Source of the DNA: Neorhizobium huautlense
GTDB taxonomy: Bacteria; Pseudomonadota; Alphaproteobacteria; Rhizobiales; Rhizobiaceae
NCBI RefSeq assembly: GCF_002968575.1
Contig: NZ_PVBM01000018.1
Location: forward strand, 1 to 64,000
Direction of reading: 5' to 3'
DNA length: 64,000 nt
Shown: positions 7,894-16,295 of the stretch, one piece after another
Layout of the letters: every line of letters starts with the position of its first letter
Position numbering within the stretch: the first letter of the stretch is position 1
Made by a program: the position numbers and the translations under genes
Notes under the pieces: model-generated
Told to the model about the DNA's origin: nothing
Database searches by the model: none
What the model saw: the letters and a program-made list of their open reading frames with translations, nothing else

Positions 7894-9231
7894 ATGTCAC
7901 AGATGCTGAGCAGGGAAACCCGGATCGTCAGGCGCGAAAAGGCGGCGCCGTTTCGCAAGCTTAAGGCAGATATCTGCGTCGTCGGCGCCGGTATCGCCGG
8001 GATTTCCGCAGCCCTCGAAGCGGCTCGGCTCGGCCGTTCGGTGGTCATCGTGGATGGACAGGCAGCGCTTGGCGGACAGGCCGTCAACTCGATCATCGCC
8101 ACCTTCTGCGGCCTCTTTTCCAACGGCACCCACGGCTATCAATTCACCTACGGCGTGGCCGATGAGCTGCTGGCCTACCTCGAGACGCAGGACAAGGCAG
8201 TCCATTACCGGCACGGACCAAATACCACCGTCGTTTATTACGACGAAGTGGCGCTCGGGCGCTGGATGGAGAATGCCGTTCTTGAGGCGGGTATTCAGGT
8301 CGTGCTTGGCGCCACCATTCTCGACGTGCATGTCGAGGGACGACGTATCGTTCAGACGGACTTCATGACGCGTTACGGCGGCGTATCCGTCGAGGCTACG
8401 GGCTGGGTTGAGGCAAGCGGCGATGCCGCACTCGTCTGGCAAGCCGGTTTTGCGTGCCGCGAGCCCGAAAGGGGCGGCGTCTTCGGCACGCAGATGGTGG
8501 TGCTGGAGAATATCGATGAGGCAAAGCAGCCGACGCGCTACGAGATCGCCGACCGGATGAAGGACAAGGGCGCGGGTTACGGCCTCCTGCGTCGCGAGGG
8601 GCTTGGCTTCACTATTCCCGGCCGCGGCATCGCCGCAATGAACATGACCCATGTGGAGACGCCGCTCGATCCGGTTGAGGCATCCAGGAAGGCGCTTGAA
8701 GGCAAAGACCAGGCAGCGCGTGCTGTGGAGTTCCTGAAGGCGGAGTTTCCCGAATGCTTCGGCAATGCCCGCATCCGCTCCTTCGGCCTGCCGGGCATCC
8801 GTCAGACCCGCTGGATCGCCGGCCGGCATCATCTGACGGTGGAAGAGATAAAGGCTGGCACCAGGTTTGACGATGCTGTCGCCCGCACGGCGTGGCCGAT
8901 CGAGTTGCACGATCATGGCGACGGTCATCATTGGATCACCTTCGACGAGGACCATGCCCACTACATCCCGCTCGGCAGCCTGACGCCGGAGGAATGCGAT
9001 AACGTTGCGGCCGCCGGCCGGTGTATCGATGCGGATTCCGCCGCCCTTTCGAGTGTAAGGGTCATGGGGCCTTGCATTGGCATGGGCATGGCCGCCGCCA
9101 ATGCCCTCGATCTTGCCGGGACGGGCAGCGTGCACCAGATCGATCTCGCAGCACTTCGCGAACGGGTTTCCGATAATGTCGAAAAGAAGCATTATCGCTG
9201 GTCCGACGAGGAAATGCGCGCCGCATCGTGA
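7894..9231 (+). CDS. FAD-dependent oxidoreductase linked to aconitase X
   Basis: A 445-residue flavoprotein of the FAD_oxidored type. An N-terminal Rossmann fold carries CVVGAGIAGISAALEAARLG (about residues 28-47), then DGQAALGGQAVN. The typical C-terminal FAD motif is AAGRCIDADSAALSSVRVMG (about 370-390). There is no signal peptide or membrane segment. An AGAGG element precedes the GTG 7891/ATG 7894 pair; ATG is taken. It ends 10 nt before the AcnX large-subunit gene, so the two are almost surely co-transcribed. The family includes oxidases and dehydrogenases of diverse substrates. Here it probably oxidises a substrate or product of the dehydratase, but the compound cannot be read from sequence. 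Confidence 0.8.
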   Translation: MSQMLSRETRIVRREKAAPFRKLKADICVVGAGIAGISAALEAARLGRSVVIVDGQAALGGQAVNSIIATFCGLFSNGTHGYQFTYGVADELLAYLETQDKAVHYRHGPNTTVVYYDEVALGRWMENAVLEAGIQVVLGATILDVHVEGRRIVQTDFMTRYGGVSVEATGWVEASGDAALVWQAGFACREPERGGVFGTQMVVLENIDEAKQPTRYEIADRMKDKGAGYGLLRREGLGFTIPGRGIAAMNMTHVETPLDPVEASRKALEGKDQAARAVEFLKAEFPECFGNARIRSFGLPGIRQTRWIAGRHHLTVEEIKAGTRFDDAVARTAWPIELHDHGDGHHWITFDEDHAHYIPLGSLTPEECDNVAAAGRCIDADSAALSSVRVMGPCIGMGMAAANALDLAGTGSVHQIDLAALRERVSDNVEKKHYRWSDEEMRAAS

Positions 9232-9241
9232 GGAGGAAGCG

Positions 9242-10513
9242 ATGAAGCTGAGCGACTATGAGAAGGCTATGTATGACGGCGAGCACGGCCGTGCCAAGGC
9301 ACGTGCCATGGACCTGCTCGTGCGCTACGGCGAAGCGCTCGGCGCTGAACGGCTGGTCGAGACCAACAATGTTGCAGGTGCCTTCAACGCCTCGACGCCC
9401 TCTGTGCAGCCGATCGCCCGGAAGGGCATGGAGCATGTCTATTCCGAGCTCAACCTCGACAGCGACGAGGTGGTGGAGGTGCCGCATATGGTGGCACATA
9501 CCTGCCAGCTGATCACCGGTATCGACAATGACAATTGGGAACTGCAGGGCGTTGATAAATCCCTTGTGGACATGCAGCGGGAAAACGAAAAGTTCCTCGG
9601 TCGCCGCGGCGTCAACATGTTCGCCACCTGCACGCCCTATCAGGTTGGCAATGTGCCGGTGAAGGGCGAGCATTGCGCTTGGATGGAATCCTCAGCGGTG
9701 ATCTACTGCAACTCCGTGCTGGGTGCCCGAACCAATGTCGAGGGAAAGGAAAGTACCGGTGCCGCGGCGCTGACGGGCCGAATTCCCTATTGGGGGTTCC
9801 ACATCACCGAAAACCGTCGCGGCACCCATTTGGTCGAGCTCGATATCGAGGTCGACGAGATGATGGATTGGGGCCTTTTGGGCTATTACCTCGGCGAGGT
9901 GATCGGCGAAGATATTCCCGTCGTGGAAGGCCCTATCCGCCAGCCGGATCTCGTCAAGCTCAAACATTTTGGCGCTGCCGCGGCATCGTCGGGCGGTGTC
10001 GAGATGTATCATATCCCCGGGATCACGCCGGAAGCGGAATCGGTCGAGGAAGCCTTTGGTGGCCGCAAAATGCAGGGCACGTTCCGGTACGGTTCTCAAC
10101 AACGTCGCGAGACCTATGAGAAGCTGCAGAGCGCGACCGAGAAAAAAGTCGATTTCATCATGCTTGGCTGCCCGCATAACTCCATCGATCAGATGTCACT
10201 GATCGCTCATCTCCTTGAGGGCAAGCGAATTCACTCCGATGTGGCGCTGTGGGTGCACACGCCGCGGGCCATCAAGCAGGTCGCCGAACGCAATGGCTAT
10301 ATCGATGTCATCAAGGAAGCGGGCGGCGTCGTGATGAGCGACACCTGTCCCGCCATCTCCCGCCGTTTGCCGCAGGGGACCCGCGTCATCGCCACCGATT
10401 CCGCCAAGCAGGCGCATTACTTGCCGGCGATCACCGGGGTGCAGGGTTGGTTCGGCTCCGTACGTGATTGCGTGGATGCCGCGCTGACGGGGACGTGGAA
10501 CGGGAGGATCTGA
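9242..10513 (+). CDS. Aconitase X large (catalytic) subunit
   Basis: A 423-residue AcnX catalytic-domain protein. Three cysteines sit in family-typical contexts and are likely iron ligands: C130 (FATCTPYQ), C310 (LGCPHNS) and C369 (SDTCPAIS). The start follows GAGGAGG; a longer open frame upstream only overlaps the oxidoreductase gene. The small swivel subunit follows with a TGATG overlap, making this the two-subunit bacterial form. Known bacterial AcnX is a cis-3-hydroxy-L-proline dehydratase, and archaeal AcnX dehydrates mevalonate 5-phosphate. This operon lacks an adjacent pyrroline-2-carboxylate reductase and instead has an FAD oxidoreductase, so the substrate may differ. Dehydratase chemistry on a hydroxy acid is the safe statement. 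Confidence 0.85.
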   Translation: MKLSDYEKAMYDGEHGRAKARAMDLLVRYGEALGAERLVETNNVAGAFNASTPSVQPIARKGMEHVYSELNLDSDEVVEVPHMVAHTCQLITGIDNDNWELQGVDKSLVDMQRENEKFLGRRGVNMFATCTPYQVGNVPVKGEHCAWMESSAVIYCNSVLGARTNVEGKESTGAAALTGRIPYWGFHITENRRGTHLVELDIEVDEMMDWGLLGYYLGEVIGEDIPVVEGPIRQPDLVKLKHFGAAAASSGGVEMYHIPGITPEAESVEEAFGGRKMQGTFRYGSQQRRETYEKLQSATEKKVDFIMLGCPHNSIDQMSLIAHLLEGKRIHSDVALWVHTPRAIKQVAERNGYIDVIKEAGGVVMSDTCPAISRRLPQGTRVIATDSAKQAHYLPAITGVQGWFGSVRDCVDAALTGTWNGRI

Positions 10514-10959
10514 TGGATATCGCGGCCGAAACCAGAACTGAAACCATCGTCCTCAAAGGGCGCAAGGTGGTGGGGGGCCGCTCGGAGGGCGAGGCGCTGG
10601 TGACATCAGAGACGATTTCCGGCTGGGGCGGCATCAACGAGCGGAGCGGTGCAATCATTGAACGTCGCCACGAGCTCAGGGGGGTCTCATTCGCCGGCAA
10701 GGTTCTGGTCTTTCCCGGCGCCAAGGGCTCGTCCGGCTGGTCGGCCTATTTCCATATGACGCGATTGAACGGCGTCCAGCCTGCGGCGATGATCTTTACG
10801 CGGATGACGACGAAGATCGCGCTCGGTGCGGTCGTCACCCGCGTGCCGGCGGTCACCGATCTCGATCGGGATCCGCTGTTGGTGATCGAGACCGGCGATT
10901 GGGTTACAGTCGATGCCGATGCCGGCACGGTGACCGTGATCAAGAAGACGCGGCCATAA
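10513..10959 (+). CDS. Aconitase X small (swivel) subunit, DUF126 family
   Basis: A 148-residue protein that shares one base with the stop of the large subunit and is preceded by GGGAGGATC. The core VLVFPGAKGSSGWSAYF (about 66-82) is the typical AcnX swivel segment, with the glycine/serine loop thought to contact substrate. In fused AcnX proteins this domain is attached to the catalytic part; here it is separate. It is the last gene of the operon and converges with the ParA-like gene 34 nt away. Confidence 0.85.
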   Translation: MDIAAETRTETIVLKGRKVVGGRSEGEALVTSETISGWGGINERSGAIIERRHELRGVSFAGKVLVFPGAKGSSGWSAYFHMTRLNGVQPAAMIFTRMTTKIALGAVVTRVPAVTDLDRDPLLVIETGDWVTVDADAGTVTVIKKTRP

Positions 10960-10993
10960 ACTCACCTCCAGGCAGAGTTCTTCCGGTCGCGCT

Positions 10994-11698
10994 TCAGGCG
11001 GCCCGGACGAAGCGGCTCGAAAGCGGCGCGCGTTTGTGCAATGGCACGCGGCGGAGCATTTCCAGCGCGAAAAGCCTTGCATTTTGCCGGGCCTTGTCGA
11101 GATTGCTGATCCGGGCTTCGTCCATCGTGTAAAGCGTGCCGCCGAGATCGAAGATGTCGCGGAACGCAGCACGTTCGATGATCGGCGTATCGAGCACGTC
11201 GACATTGCGCTCTGCGAGCAGCATCTTGACCGTCAGCAGGGCGCGAGTGGTCACCATGGAGTTGACGCGCGTCAGCACCACGGAATGGGGCACGCGGAGG
11301 TTGGCCTTTTCTGCGAGGTAGCGCAGTAGTTCCAGGACGTTGGCGCCCCCTTGGGCGTCCATGGCGCAGCCCTGGATGGGGATCAGGACATGGTCTGAGA
11401 GGCCGATCGCCTTGGCAAGCAGCGGGCTCTGGGCGCCGGGCAGATCCAGCACGAAATAGTCCGTCTTGTGCCGATTTTCGGCGATATGGCGTTCGATCGA
11501 CGCCTGGGTGACATAGGAGATGACATTGAGCCTGTCGTCCGCCGGCGAGAGCTGATGCCAGCGCGAGATCCAGTATTGCGGATCGGCATCGAGGATCGTG
11601 ACGCGATAGCCTTGCTCTACCAGTTCTGTGGCGAGAAGAAGCACGGCGGTGGTCTTGCCTGCACCGCCCTTGGTGTTGGCAAAGGTTATAACTGGCAT
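10994..11698 (-). CDS. ParA/MinD-like ATPase at the end of the chemotaxis operon
   Basis: A 234-residue ParA-type ATPase. The deviant Walker A box ITFANTKGGAGKTT has its signature lysine at the N-terminus. A Walker A' region LDADPQ follows, and the DLPGAQSP segment serves as Walker B. The start at 11698 (MPVITF) is chosen because the 27 upstream residues are not ParA-like. No ParB, replication genes or parS-like repeats are visible nearby. It lies 115 nt downstream of cheB on the same strand. ParA homologues (ParC, PpfA) position chemoreceptor arrays in other bacteria, so array segregation is an attractive inference. An unrelated orphan ParA/VirC1-like protein is the alternative. Confidence 0.75.
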   Translation of the reverse strand: MPVITFANTKGGAGKTTAVLLLATELVEQGYRVTILDADPQYWISRWHQLSPADDRLNVISYVTQASIERHIAENRHKTDYFVLDLPGAQSPLLAKAIGLSDHVLIPIQGCAMDAQGGANVLELLRYLAEKANLRVPHSVVLTRVNSMVTTRALLTVKMLLAERNVDVLDTPIIERAAFRDIFDLGGTLYTMDEARISNLDKARQNARLFALEMLRRVPLHKRAPLSSRFVRAA

Positions 11699-11813
11699 CT
11701 TGGGTCCCCGTCCGGCTGCCGAGCGCAAATTGCTCTTCACCGCACCCTCATGATGCGTGGCGTCATTCTTGCCAAACATGGTTAATGAGGCATGAAGGCT
11801 GAATTGGCAGATT

Positions 11814-12902
11814 TCACCGCCGGCGATCGGCAGCTAGGATTTCCCGCCCGATCTGGTCGAGCGGCACGATCCTGTCGACGCCCCCATGTGCGATCGCTTC
11901 CTTCGGCATGCCGAAGACGACCGAGGTGGCTTCATCCTGGGCAACGGTATAGGCGCCGGCCTGATGCATTTCGTTCATGCCGCGGGCGCCGTCGTCGCCC
12001 ATGCCGGTCATGATAACGCCCATGGCGTTGGCGCCCGCCGACCTCGCGGCGGAGCGGAACAGCACGTCGACAGAAGGGCGATGGCGACTGACGAGCGGCC
12101 CTGACCGGATGGAGACTTCGTAACGGGCACCACGCCGTTCGAGCAGCATATGCTTGTCGCCGGGCGCAATCAGCACGTGGCCACGCAGAACAGGATCGCC
12201 ATCGACAGCCTCCTTGACCTCGACCTGGCAGAGGCTGTTAAGGCGTTGGGCAAACGCTGCGGTGAATTTCTCCGGCATGTGCTGGACGATGACGATGCCC
12301 GGCGAGTTAGCGGGCAGGGCCTCGAGAAGCTCGCGCAATGCTTCGGTGCCGCCGGTGGACGCGCCGACGCAGACGACCATTTCGGTCGTTTTTGCCATGG
12401 CGCCGGCTCTTGGAGGCGGCAGGATCGCATCCGCGGTAAGCTTGGCGGTTGTGCTTCCTTCCACAAGTCGCGATGCGCGCAGCTTGCCGACCCGGGCGCG
12501 AGCGGCACCTTTGACCGCAGTCCGGATGCGATCGGCCGCTTCGGCGAGATGATCCGCCGCGCCGATCTTCGGCTTCAGGATGACATCCACGGCGCCGGCT
12601 TCCAGCGCCTGCATCAGAGTTTCCGATCCGGCTTCCGTCAGCGATGAACACATCACCACCGGAATCGGATGCTGAGACATCAGCTTGCGCAGGAACGTGA
12701 TGCCGTCCATCTGGGGCATTTCGACATCGAGCGTGATGACGTCGGGAATTTCTTCACGAATCTTCCGCGCCGCCATGAAGGGATCGTTGGCGACCCCCAT
12801 GACTTCGATATCGGGATCGGCCGACAGGATTGAAGACAAAATCTGCCGGACGCTCGCCGAGTCATCGATGATCAGGACGCGGATTTTGCCCGTCATGCTC
12901 AT
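11814..12902 (-). CDS. cheB: Chemotaxis protein-glutamate methylesterase/deamidase CheB
   Basis: A 362-residue two-domain CheB. The receiver domain (about 1-125) has acidic D13/D14 and phosphoacceptor D59 (ITLDVEMPQ). The C-terminal methylesterase carries the catalytic triad S182 (VGASTGG), H208 (VQHMPE) and D303/D304 (MGDDGARG). It removes methyl groups from, and deamidates, MCP glutamates/glutamines when phosphorylated by CheA. The ATG overlaps the cheR stop (ATGA). No cheD is present in the window. Confidence 0.95.
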   Translation of the reverse strand: MSMTGKIRVLIIDDSASVRQILSSILSADPDIEVMGVANDPFMAARKIREEIPDVITLDVEMPQMDGITFLRKLMSQHPIPVVMCSSLTEAGSETLMQALEAGAVDVILKPKIGAADHLAEAADRIRTAVKGAARARVGKLRASRLVEGSTTAKLTADAILPPPRAGAMAKTTEMVVCVGASTGGTEALRELLEALPANSPGIVIVQHMPEKFTAAFAQRLNSLCQVEVKEAVDGDPVLRGHVLIAPGDKHMLLERRGARYEVSIRSGPLVSRHRPSVDVLFRSAARSAGANAMGVIMTGMGDDGARGMNEMHQAGAYTVAQDEATSVVFGMPKEAIAHGGVDRIVPLDQIGREILAADRRR

Positions 12903-13750
12903 ACTCGCCTGAAGATCGTATTCGCGACCTGTCTGATCGGCAGATCGAACCCCGTTACCGTTTCGGAATGGCCAATGAACAGATAACCCCCCGGCATCAG
13001 CCGGTCACAGAGCCTTGTCAGTACATGGTTCTGGGTCTGTTTATCAAAGTAAATCAATACGTTGCGGCAGAAGATCATATGCATTGGATCGCCGACAGCA
13101 TAGGCGTCGTCCATCAGGTTCAGCCGTGCGAAGCCCACATGGGAACGGAGCTTGGGAGCCATACGCATGTCATGCCGGCGGGGGTCCGACGCCCGCATCA
13201 CGTATTTCCGCATCATCTCCGACGGGACCGGCTGAAGAAGTTCGCTCTGATAGATGCCGCGTTGAGCCTTCTGTAGCACATCGGTGGAGAGGTCCGTTGC
13301 GAGTACGAAATAATCCCTCTCCGGCGCGTTGGCCGCAAGATAGTCGGACAGCACCATGGCCATGGTGTAAGGTTCTGCGCCGGTCGAGCAGGCGGAGCTC
13401 CAGGTACGGATGCGCCGATCGTTGAAGTTCCGCAGGATATCCGGCAGTGCCGCCTTCGTCATGTATTCGAAATGTTTCGGTTCACGGAAGAAGTCGGTCT
13501 TATTGGTTGTGACCGCGTCGATGAGGAAGATTGCTTCCGCCTCGATGCCGCCTTGCTTGAAAAGATAGTCGCAGTAGCTGTCGAAGGTCTGCATGCCGGT
13601 GACCCGCAGGCGCCGCCGAAGCCGCCCCTCCAGCATGGTCATTTTCGTATGGGGCATCTTGATGCCACTGTAATTGTATATGTATTCCGCCAGTACGTCG
13701 AAATCGCGCTTGCTCAACCGATCGTCGAGCGGCTGGCTTCTCATCGCCAT
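12899..13750 (-). CDS. cheR: Chemotaxis methyltransferase CheR
   Basis: A 283-residue S-adenosylmethionine-dependent MCP glutamate methyltransferase. The small N-terminal helical domain covers about 1-70, then [10 protein letters not shown], the SAM-binding [14 protein letters not shown] (about 120-133) and the [11 protein letters not shown] motif. ATG 13750 has a GGGGGTGAG element upstream; GTG 13756 is a possible alternative two codons earlier. No pentapeptide-binding target (NWETF-like) is seen at the C-termini of the two adjacent MCPs, so it would have to act tether-independently on them. Confidence 0.93.
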   Translation of the reverse strand: MAMRSQPLDDRLSKRDFDVLAEYIYNYSGIKMPHTKMTMLEGRLRRRLRVTGMQTFDSYCDYLFKQGGIEAEAIFLIDAVTTNKTDFFREPKHFEYMTKAALPDILRNFNDRRIRTWSSACSTGAEPYTMAMVLSDYLAANAPERDYFVLATDLSTDVLQKAQRGIYQSELLQPVPSEMMRKYVMRASDPRRHDMRMAPKLRSHVGFARLNLMDDAYAVGDPMHMIFCRNVLIYFDKQTQNHVLTRLCDRLMPGGYLFIGHSETVTGFDLPIRQVANTIFRRV

Positions 13751-13802
13751 GCTCACGCACTCACCCCCGTCATGTTGACTTTCCAGGCCCGCGTCCCTGT
13801 TC

Positions 13803-14294
13803 CTACGCGACCTGAGCCTGCGGCCCGACATCTGCGAGGGCCGAACCGGAATCCGAGAACAGTCGCGCAAGATCGACAATGACCACGAAGCCGCCGTCCC
13901 GTCGCACGACGCCCGCGATGTAGTCCGAGCGCCAGCGCACGCCGATGTCCGGTGCGGTCTCGATCTGCTCGCTGCGGAACGGCACGACTTCGAAAACCCG
14001 ATCTGCCACAAGACCGAGCGCCAGAACGCGATCGGCGACAGGCACATCGAGCACCAGGATCCGCGTATGGGACGTCTTGACGGTCCTGGACATCCCGAGA
14101 CGCAGACGCAGATCGATAACCGGGACACCCTGACCGCGGACATCGCGCAGCCCCAGAAGATATTCCGGGCCATGCGGGATCTTGAACGGCTCCTCGTGGT
14201 CAAGGATCTCGCGGACCACCTCCACGGGGACCGCGAAGAGCTCTTCGCCGAGGGCGAAGGTTACGAATTGCGCTTCGGAAGATATTGCAGCCAT
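13803..14294 (-). CDS. cheW: CheW-type coupling protein (first copy)
   Basis: A 163-residue single-domain CheW with FALGEELFAVPVEVVREIL at the start and LGLRDVRGQGVPVIDLRLRLG around residues 47-67. It links receptors to CheA. Its ATG shares one base with the stop of the upstream MCP gene (TAATG), which indicates tight coupling. A second CheW lies on the other side of the two receptor genes and differs clearly in sequence (175 residues). Confidence 0.93.
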   Translation of the reverse strand: MAAISSEAQFVTFALGEELFAVPVEVVREILDHEEPFKIPHGPEYLLGLRDVRGQGVPVIDLRLRLGMSRTVKTSHTRILVLDVPVADRVLALGLVADRVFEVVPFRSEQIETAPDIGVRWRSDYIAGVVRRDGGFVVIVDLARLFSDSGSALADVGPQAQVA

Positions 14295-16114
14295 TATGCA
14301 CGCTCCCTGAAATCATCGTCGTCGGAGTCCGGCCCACCCATGGACAGATCGAGGGCGAAACCCCTGGCACGGGCCTGCTGCGCCGCCAACGATTGTTCAG
14401 CCGGCCGGGTGGTGTAGCCTTTATGCGTCGGCTGTGCTGAAGATCTTGCCGGGGCTTGCTTGGTTGCTGCGATCTGGCCTCGCTGCTTGGAGCCGGTGCG
14501 ATCGACCTTGAAGAAGGCGATCGATGCCTGCAGTTCCTCGGCCTGAGCGGCCAGTTCTTCCGATGTCGCAGACATCTCTTCGGATGCGCCGGCATTCTGC
14601 TGGGTCACCTTGTCGAGCTGCTGGATGGCTTCGTTGATCTGGGCCGCACCGATATCCTGCTCGCGGCAGGCGGCGGAGATTTCCGAGACGAGTTCGGCGG
14701 TCTTCTGGATATCCGGCACCAGCCTGTTGAGCATATCCCCGGCTTCCGTTGCCACCTGCACCGTTTCGCCGGACAGCGCGCTGATTTCCGCAGCCGCAGC
14801 CTGGGAGCGTTCGGCGAGCTTGCGCACTTCCGAGGCGACCACCGCAAATCCCTTGCCGTGTTCGCCGGCGCGGGCTGCCTCGACGGCGGCATTCAGCGCC
14901 AGAAGATCGGTCTGGCGGGCGATTTCCTGGACGATCGAAATCTTCTCGGCAATGGTGCGCATGGCGCCGACAGCGCGGTTGACGGCCTGGCCGGAGGCTT
15001 CGGCGTCGCGCGACGACTGCCGGGCGATCTTTTCGGTCTGGGCGGCATTGTCGGCGTTCTGCTTGATGTTCGCTGCCATCTGCTCCATCGAGGCGGAGGC
15101 CTCTTCGGCCGACGATGCCTGTTCGGTGGCACCCTGCGACAGGGTTTCCGAACTTGCCGAAAGCTCCTGGCTGCCTGACGAGACATTGCTCGACGCGGCC
15201 AGCGCATCGGCAACAACGCCGCGAAGGCGTTCGACCATGCTCTGCAGCGCCAATCCAAGTACATCCTTCTCGGAAAGCGGTTTCGGCGAAACCATCAGGT
15301 CACCGTTGGCAATCTGATCTGCGATATTTGCGGTATTGCGAAGGTTGGACGTCATCACATTGATCGTATCGACGAGATCCTTGATCTCGTCATTCGTCTT
15401 AATCTCGACATTCTGATTGAGGTCGCCAATGGAGACGGCGCTGGCGACACCCATGATCTTTCGAAGACCGGAGCTGATACCAAGCGCAATCCACAAGGCG
15501 ACGAGGAAAGAGAACACGACGAGTCCGATACCCATGCCGATGAGCAGATTTCTCGAATGGGCGTATTGTCCGTTGGTGGCTTCGTCCGTAGCATGCAGAT
15601 CGGTCTTGATAAGGCCCGTCAAATCCGCCATCAGAGTGAGCAGACGGTTGACCAGGACAGCGCCCTCGGTCATCGAAATCTCGCCGGCGCGCTGATTGCT
15701 CTCTGCAGTGTTCTGGGTGGCAAGCGTCAGCACATCATTCTGCACCGCGACGAACGAGGGATATACCGACCGTATCTCGCCGATCTTGGAATGCAACTGG
15801 GGATCCGTCGCCTTTTCGAACTCTGCCAGGGTCTCCTCGATCTCCTTGCGAGCCACTTCAATGTTCTGGCGATATCCGCTGATCTTCGCCGGATCGGTAT
15901 TCAGTATGGCGTTCTTTTCGGCGCGGATCGTATTTGCAAGCGATGTCGAAAGCGCGTTCAGGCTCTCAAGATGGCTTGCGGGGCCTTGGACGAGGCTTGT
16001 GATCGAGGAATTGAGCGAGGAAAGGTTGATGATCGACAGAACAGCCATGCCGATCGACATCAATATCACCAGGCCAAAGGCGATCGCGAGTTTGAACTTA
16101 ATGGTGAAGCGCAT
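14294..16114 (-). CDS. Methyl-accepting chemotaxis protein (membrane receptor 1)
   Basis: A 606-residue receptor. Start 16114 ([15 protein letters not shown]) gives a short cytoplasmic head, a first membrane helix at about 10-30, a helical periplasmic sensor (about 35-185), a second membrane helix at about 190-212 ([19 protein letters not shown]), HAMP segments and the long signalling coiled coil. The hairpin tip is [20 protein letters not shown]. From [12 protein letters not shown] to FFKVD the protein is identical to the neighbouring receptor. The C-terminus is acidic ([11 protein letters not shown]) and lacks a CheR-tethering pentapeptide. The ligand is unknown. Confidence 0.92.
   Translation of the reverse strand: MRFTIKFKLAIAFGLVILMSIGMAVLSIINLSSLNSSITSLVQGPASHLESLNALSTSLANTIRAEKNAILNTDPAKISGYRQNIEVARKEIEETLAEFEKATDPQLHSKIGEIRSVYPSFVAVQNDVLTLATQNTAESNQRAGEISMTEGAVLVNRLLTLMADLTGLIKTDLHATDEATNGQYAHSRNLLIGMGIGLVVFSFLVALWIALGISSGLRKIMGVASAVSIGDLNQNVEIKTNDEIKDLVDTINVMTSNLRNTANIADQIANGDLMVSPKPLSEKDVLGLALQSMVERLRGVVADALAASSNVSSGSQELSASSETLSQGATEQASSAEEASASMEQMAANIKQNADNAAQTEKIARQSSRDAEASGQAVNRAVGAMRTIAEKISIVQEIARQTDLLALNAAVEAARAGEHGKGFAVVASEVRKLAERSQAAAAEISALSGETVQVATEAGDMLNRLVPDIQKTAELVSEISAACREQDIGAAQINEAIQQLDKVTQQNAGASEEMSATSEELAAQAEELQASIAFFKVDRTGSKQRGQIAATKQAPARSSAQPTHKGYTTRPAEQSLAAQQARARGFALDLSMGGPDSDDDDFRERA
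14502..15238. repeat. Direct repeat copy A: MCP signalling-domain segment
   Basis: This 737-bp segment of receptor gene 1 aligns without gaps to 16501-17237 in receptor gene 2, with about 25 mismatches counted by eye (about 97% identity). Nearly all are silent: about 245 residues are identical. Outside the block the two genes are unrelated at DNA level. This indicates recent gene conversion or duplication. Confidence 0.85.
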
Positions 16115-16229
16115 GATATTGTGTCCCGATTGCAATGCGATGACAAATCTGCTCCATCCGGAGACGGTAGCTTTGTAAACGCAGTCAGGACGATACATTC
16201 ACCCCCTGCAGGCCGGCGAACCGGCATGA

Positions 16230-16253
16230 CGTCGTCGCATACATGCGACGACG
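16230..16253. terminator. Perfect hairpin between the two MCP genes
   Basis: CGTCGTCGCAT and ATGCGACGACG form a perfect 11-bp stem with a 2-nt loop, 43 nt downstream of the receptor 2 stop and 116 nt upstream of receptor 1. There is no T run, so it may be a processing or attenuation hairpin rather than a classical terminator. Confidence 0.45.
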
Positions 16254-16295
16254 GTCCCCGGGCCGAAGCCCAGGGTCTTCTTCTTCAGGCGCCTC

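Noticed and set aside
10994..11779. Plasmid or chromosome partition locus (parA with parB/parS, replication origin)
   Set aside because: No ParB, RepB/RepC, iterons or parS-like repeats are present. The ParA-like gene sits at the end of a che operon inside a chromosomal context.
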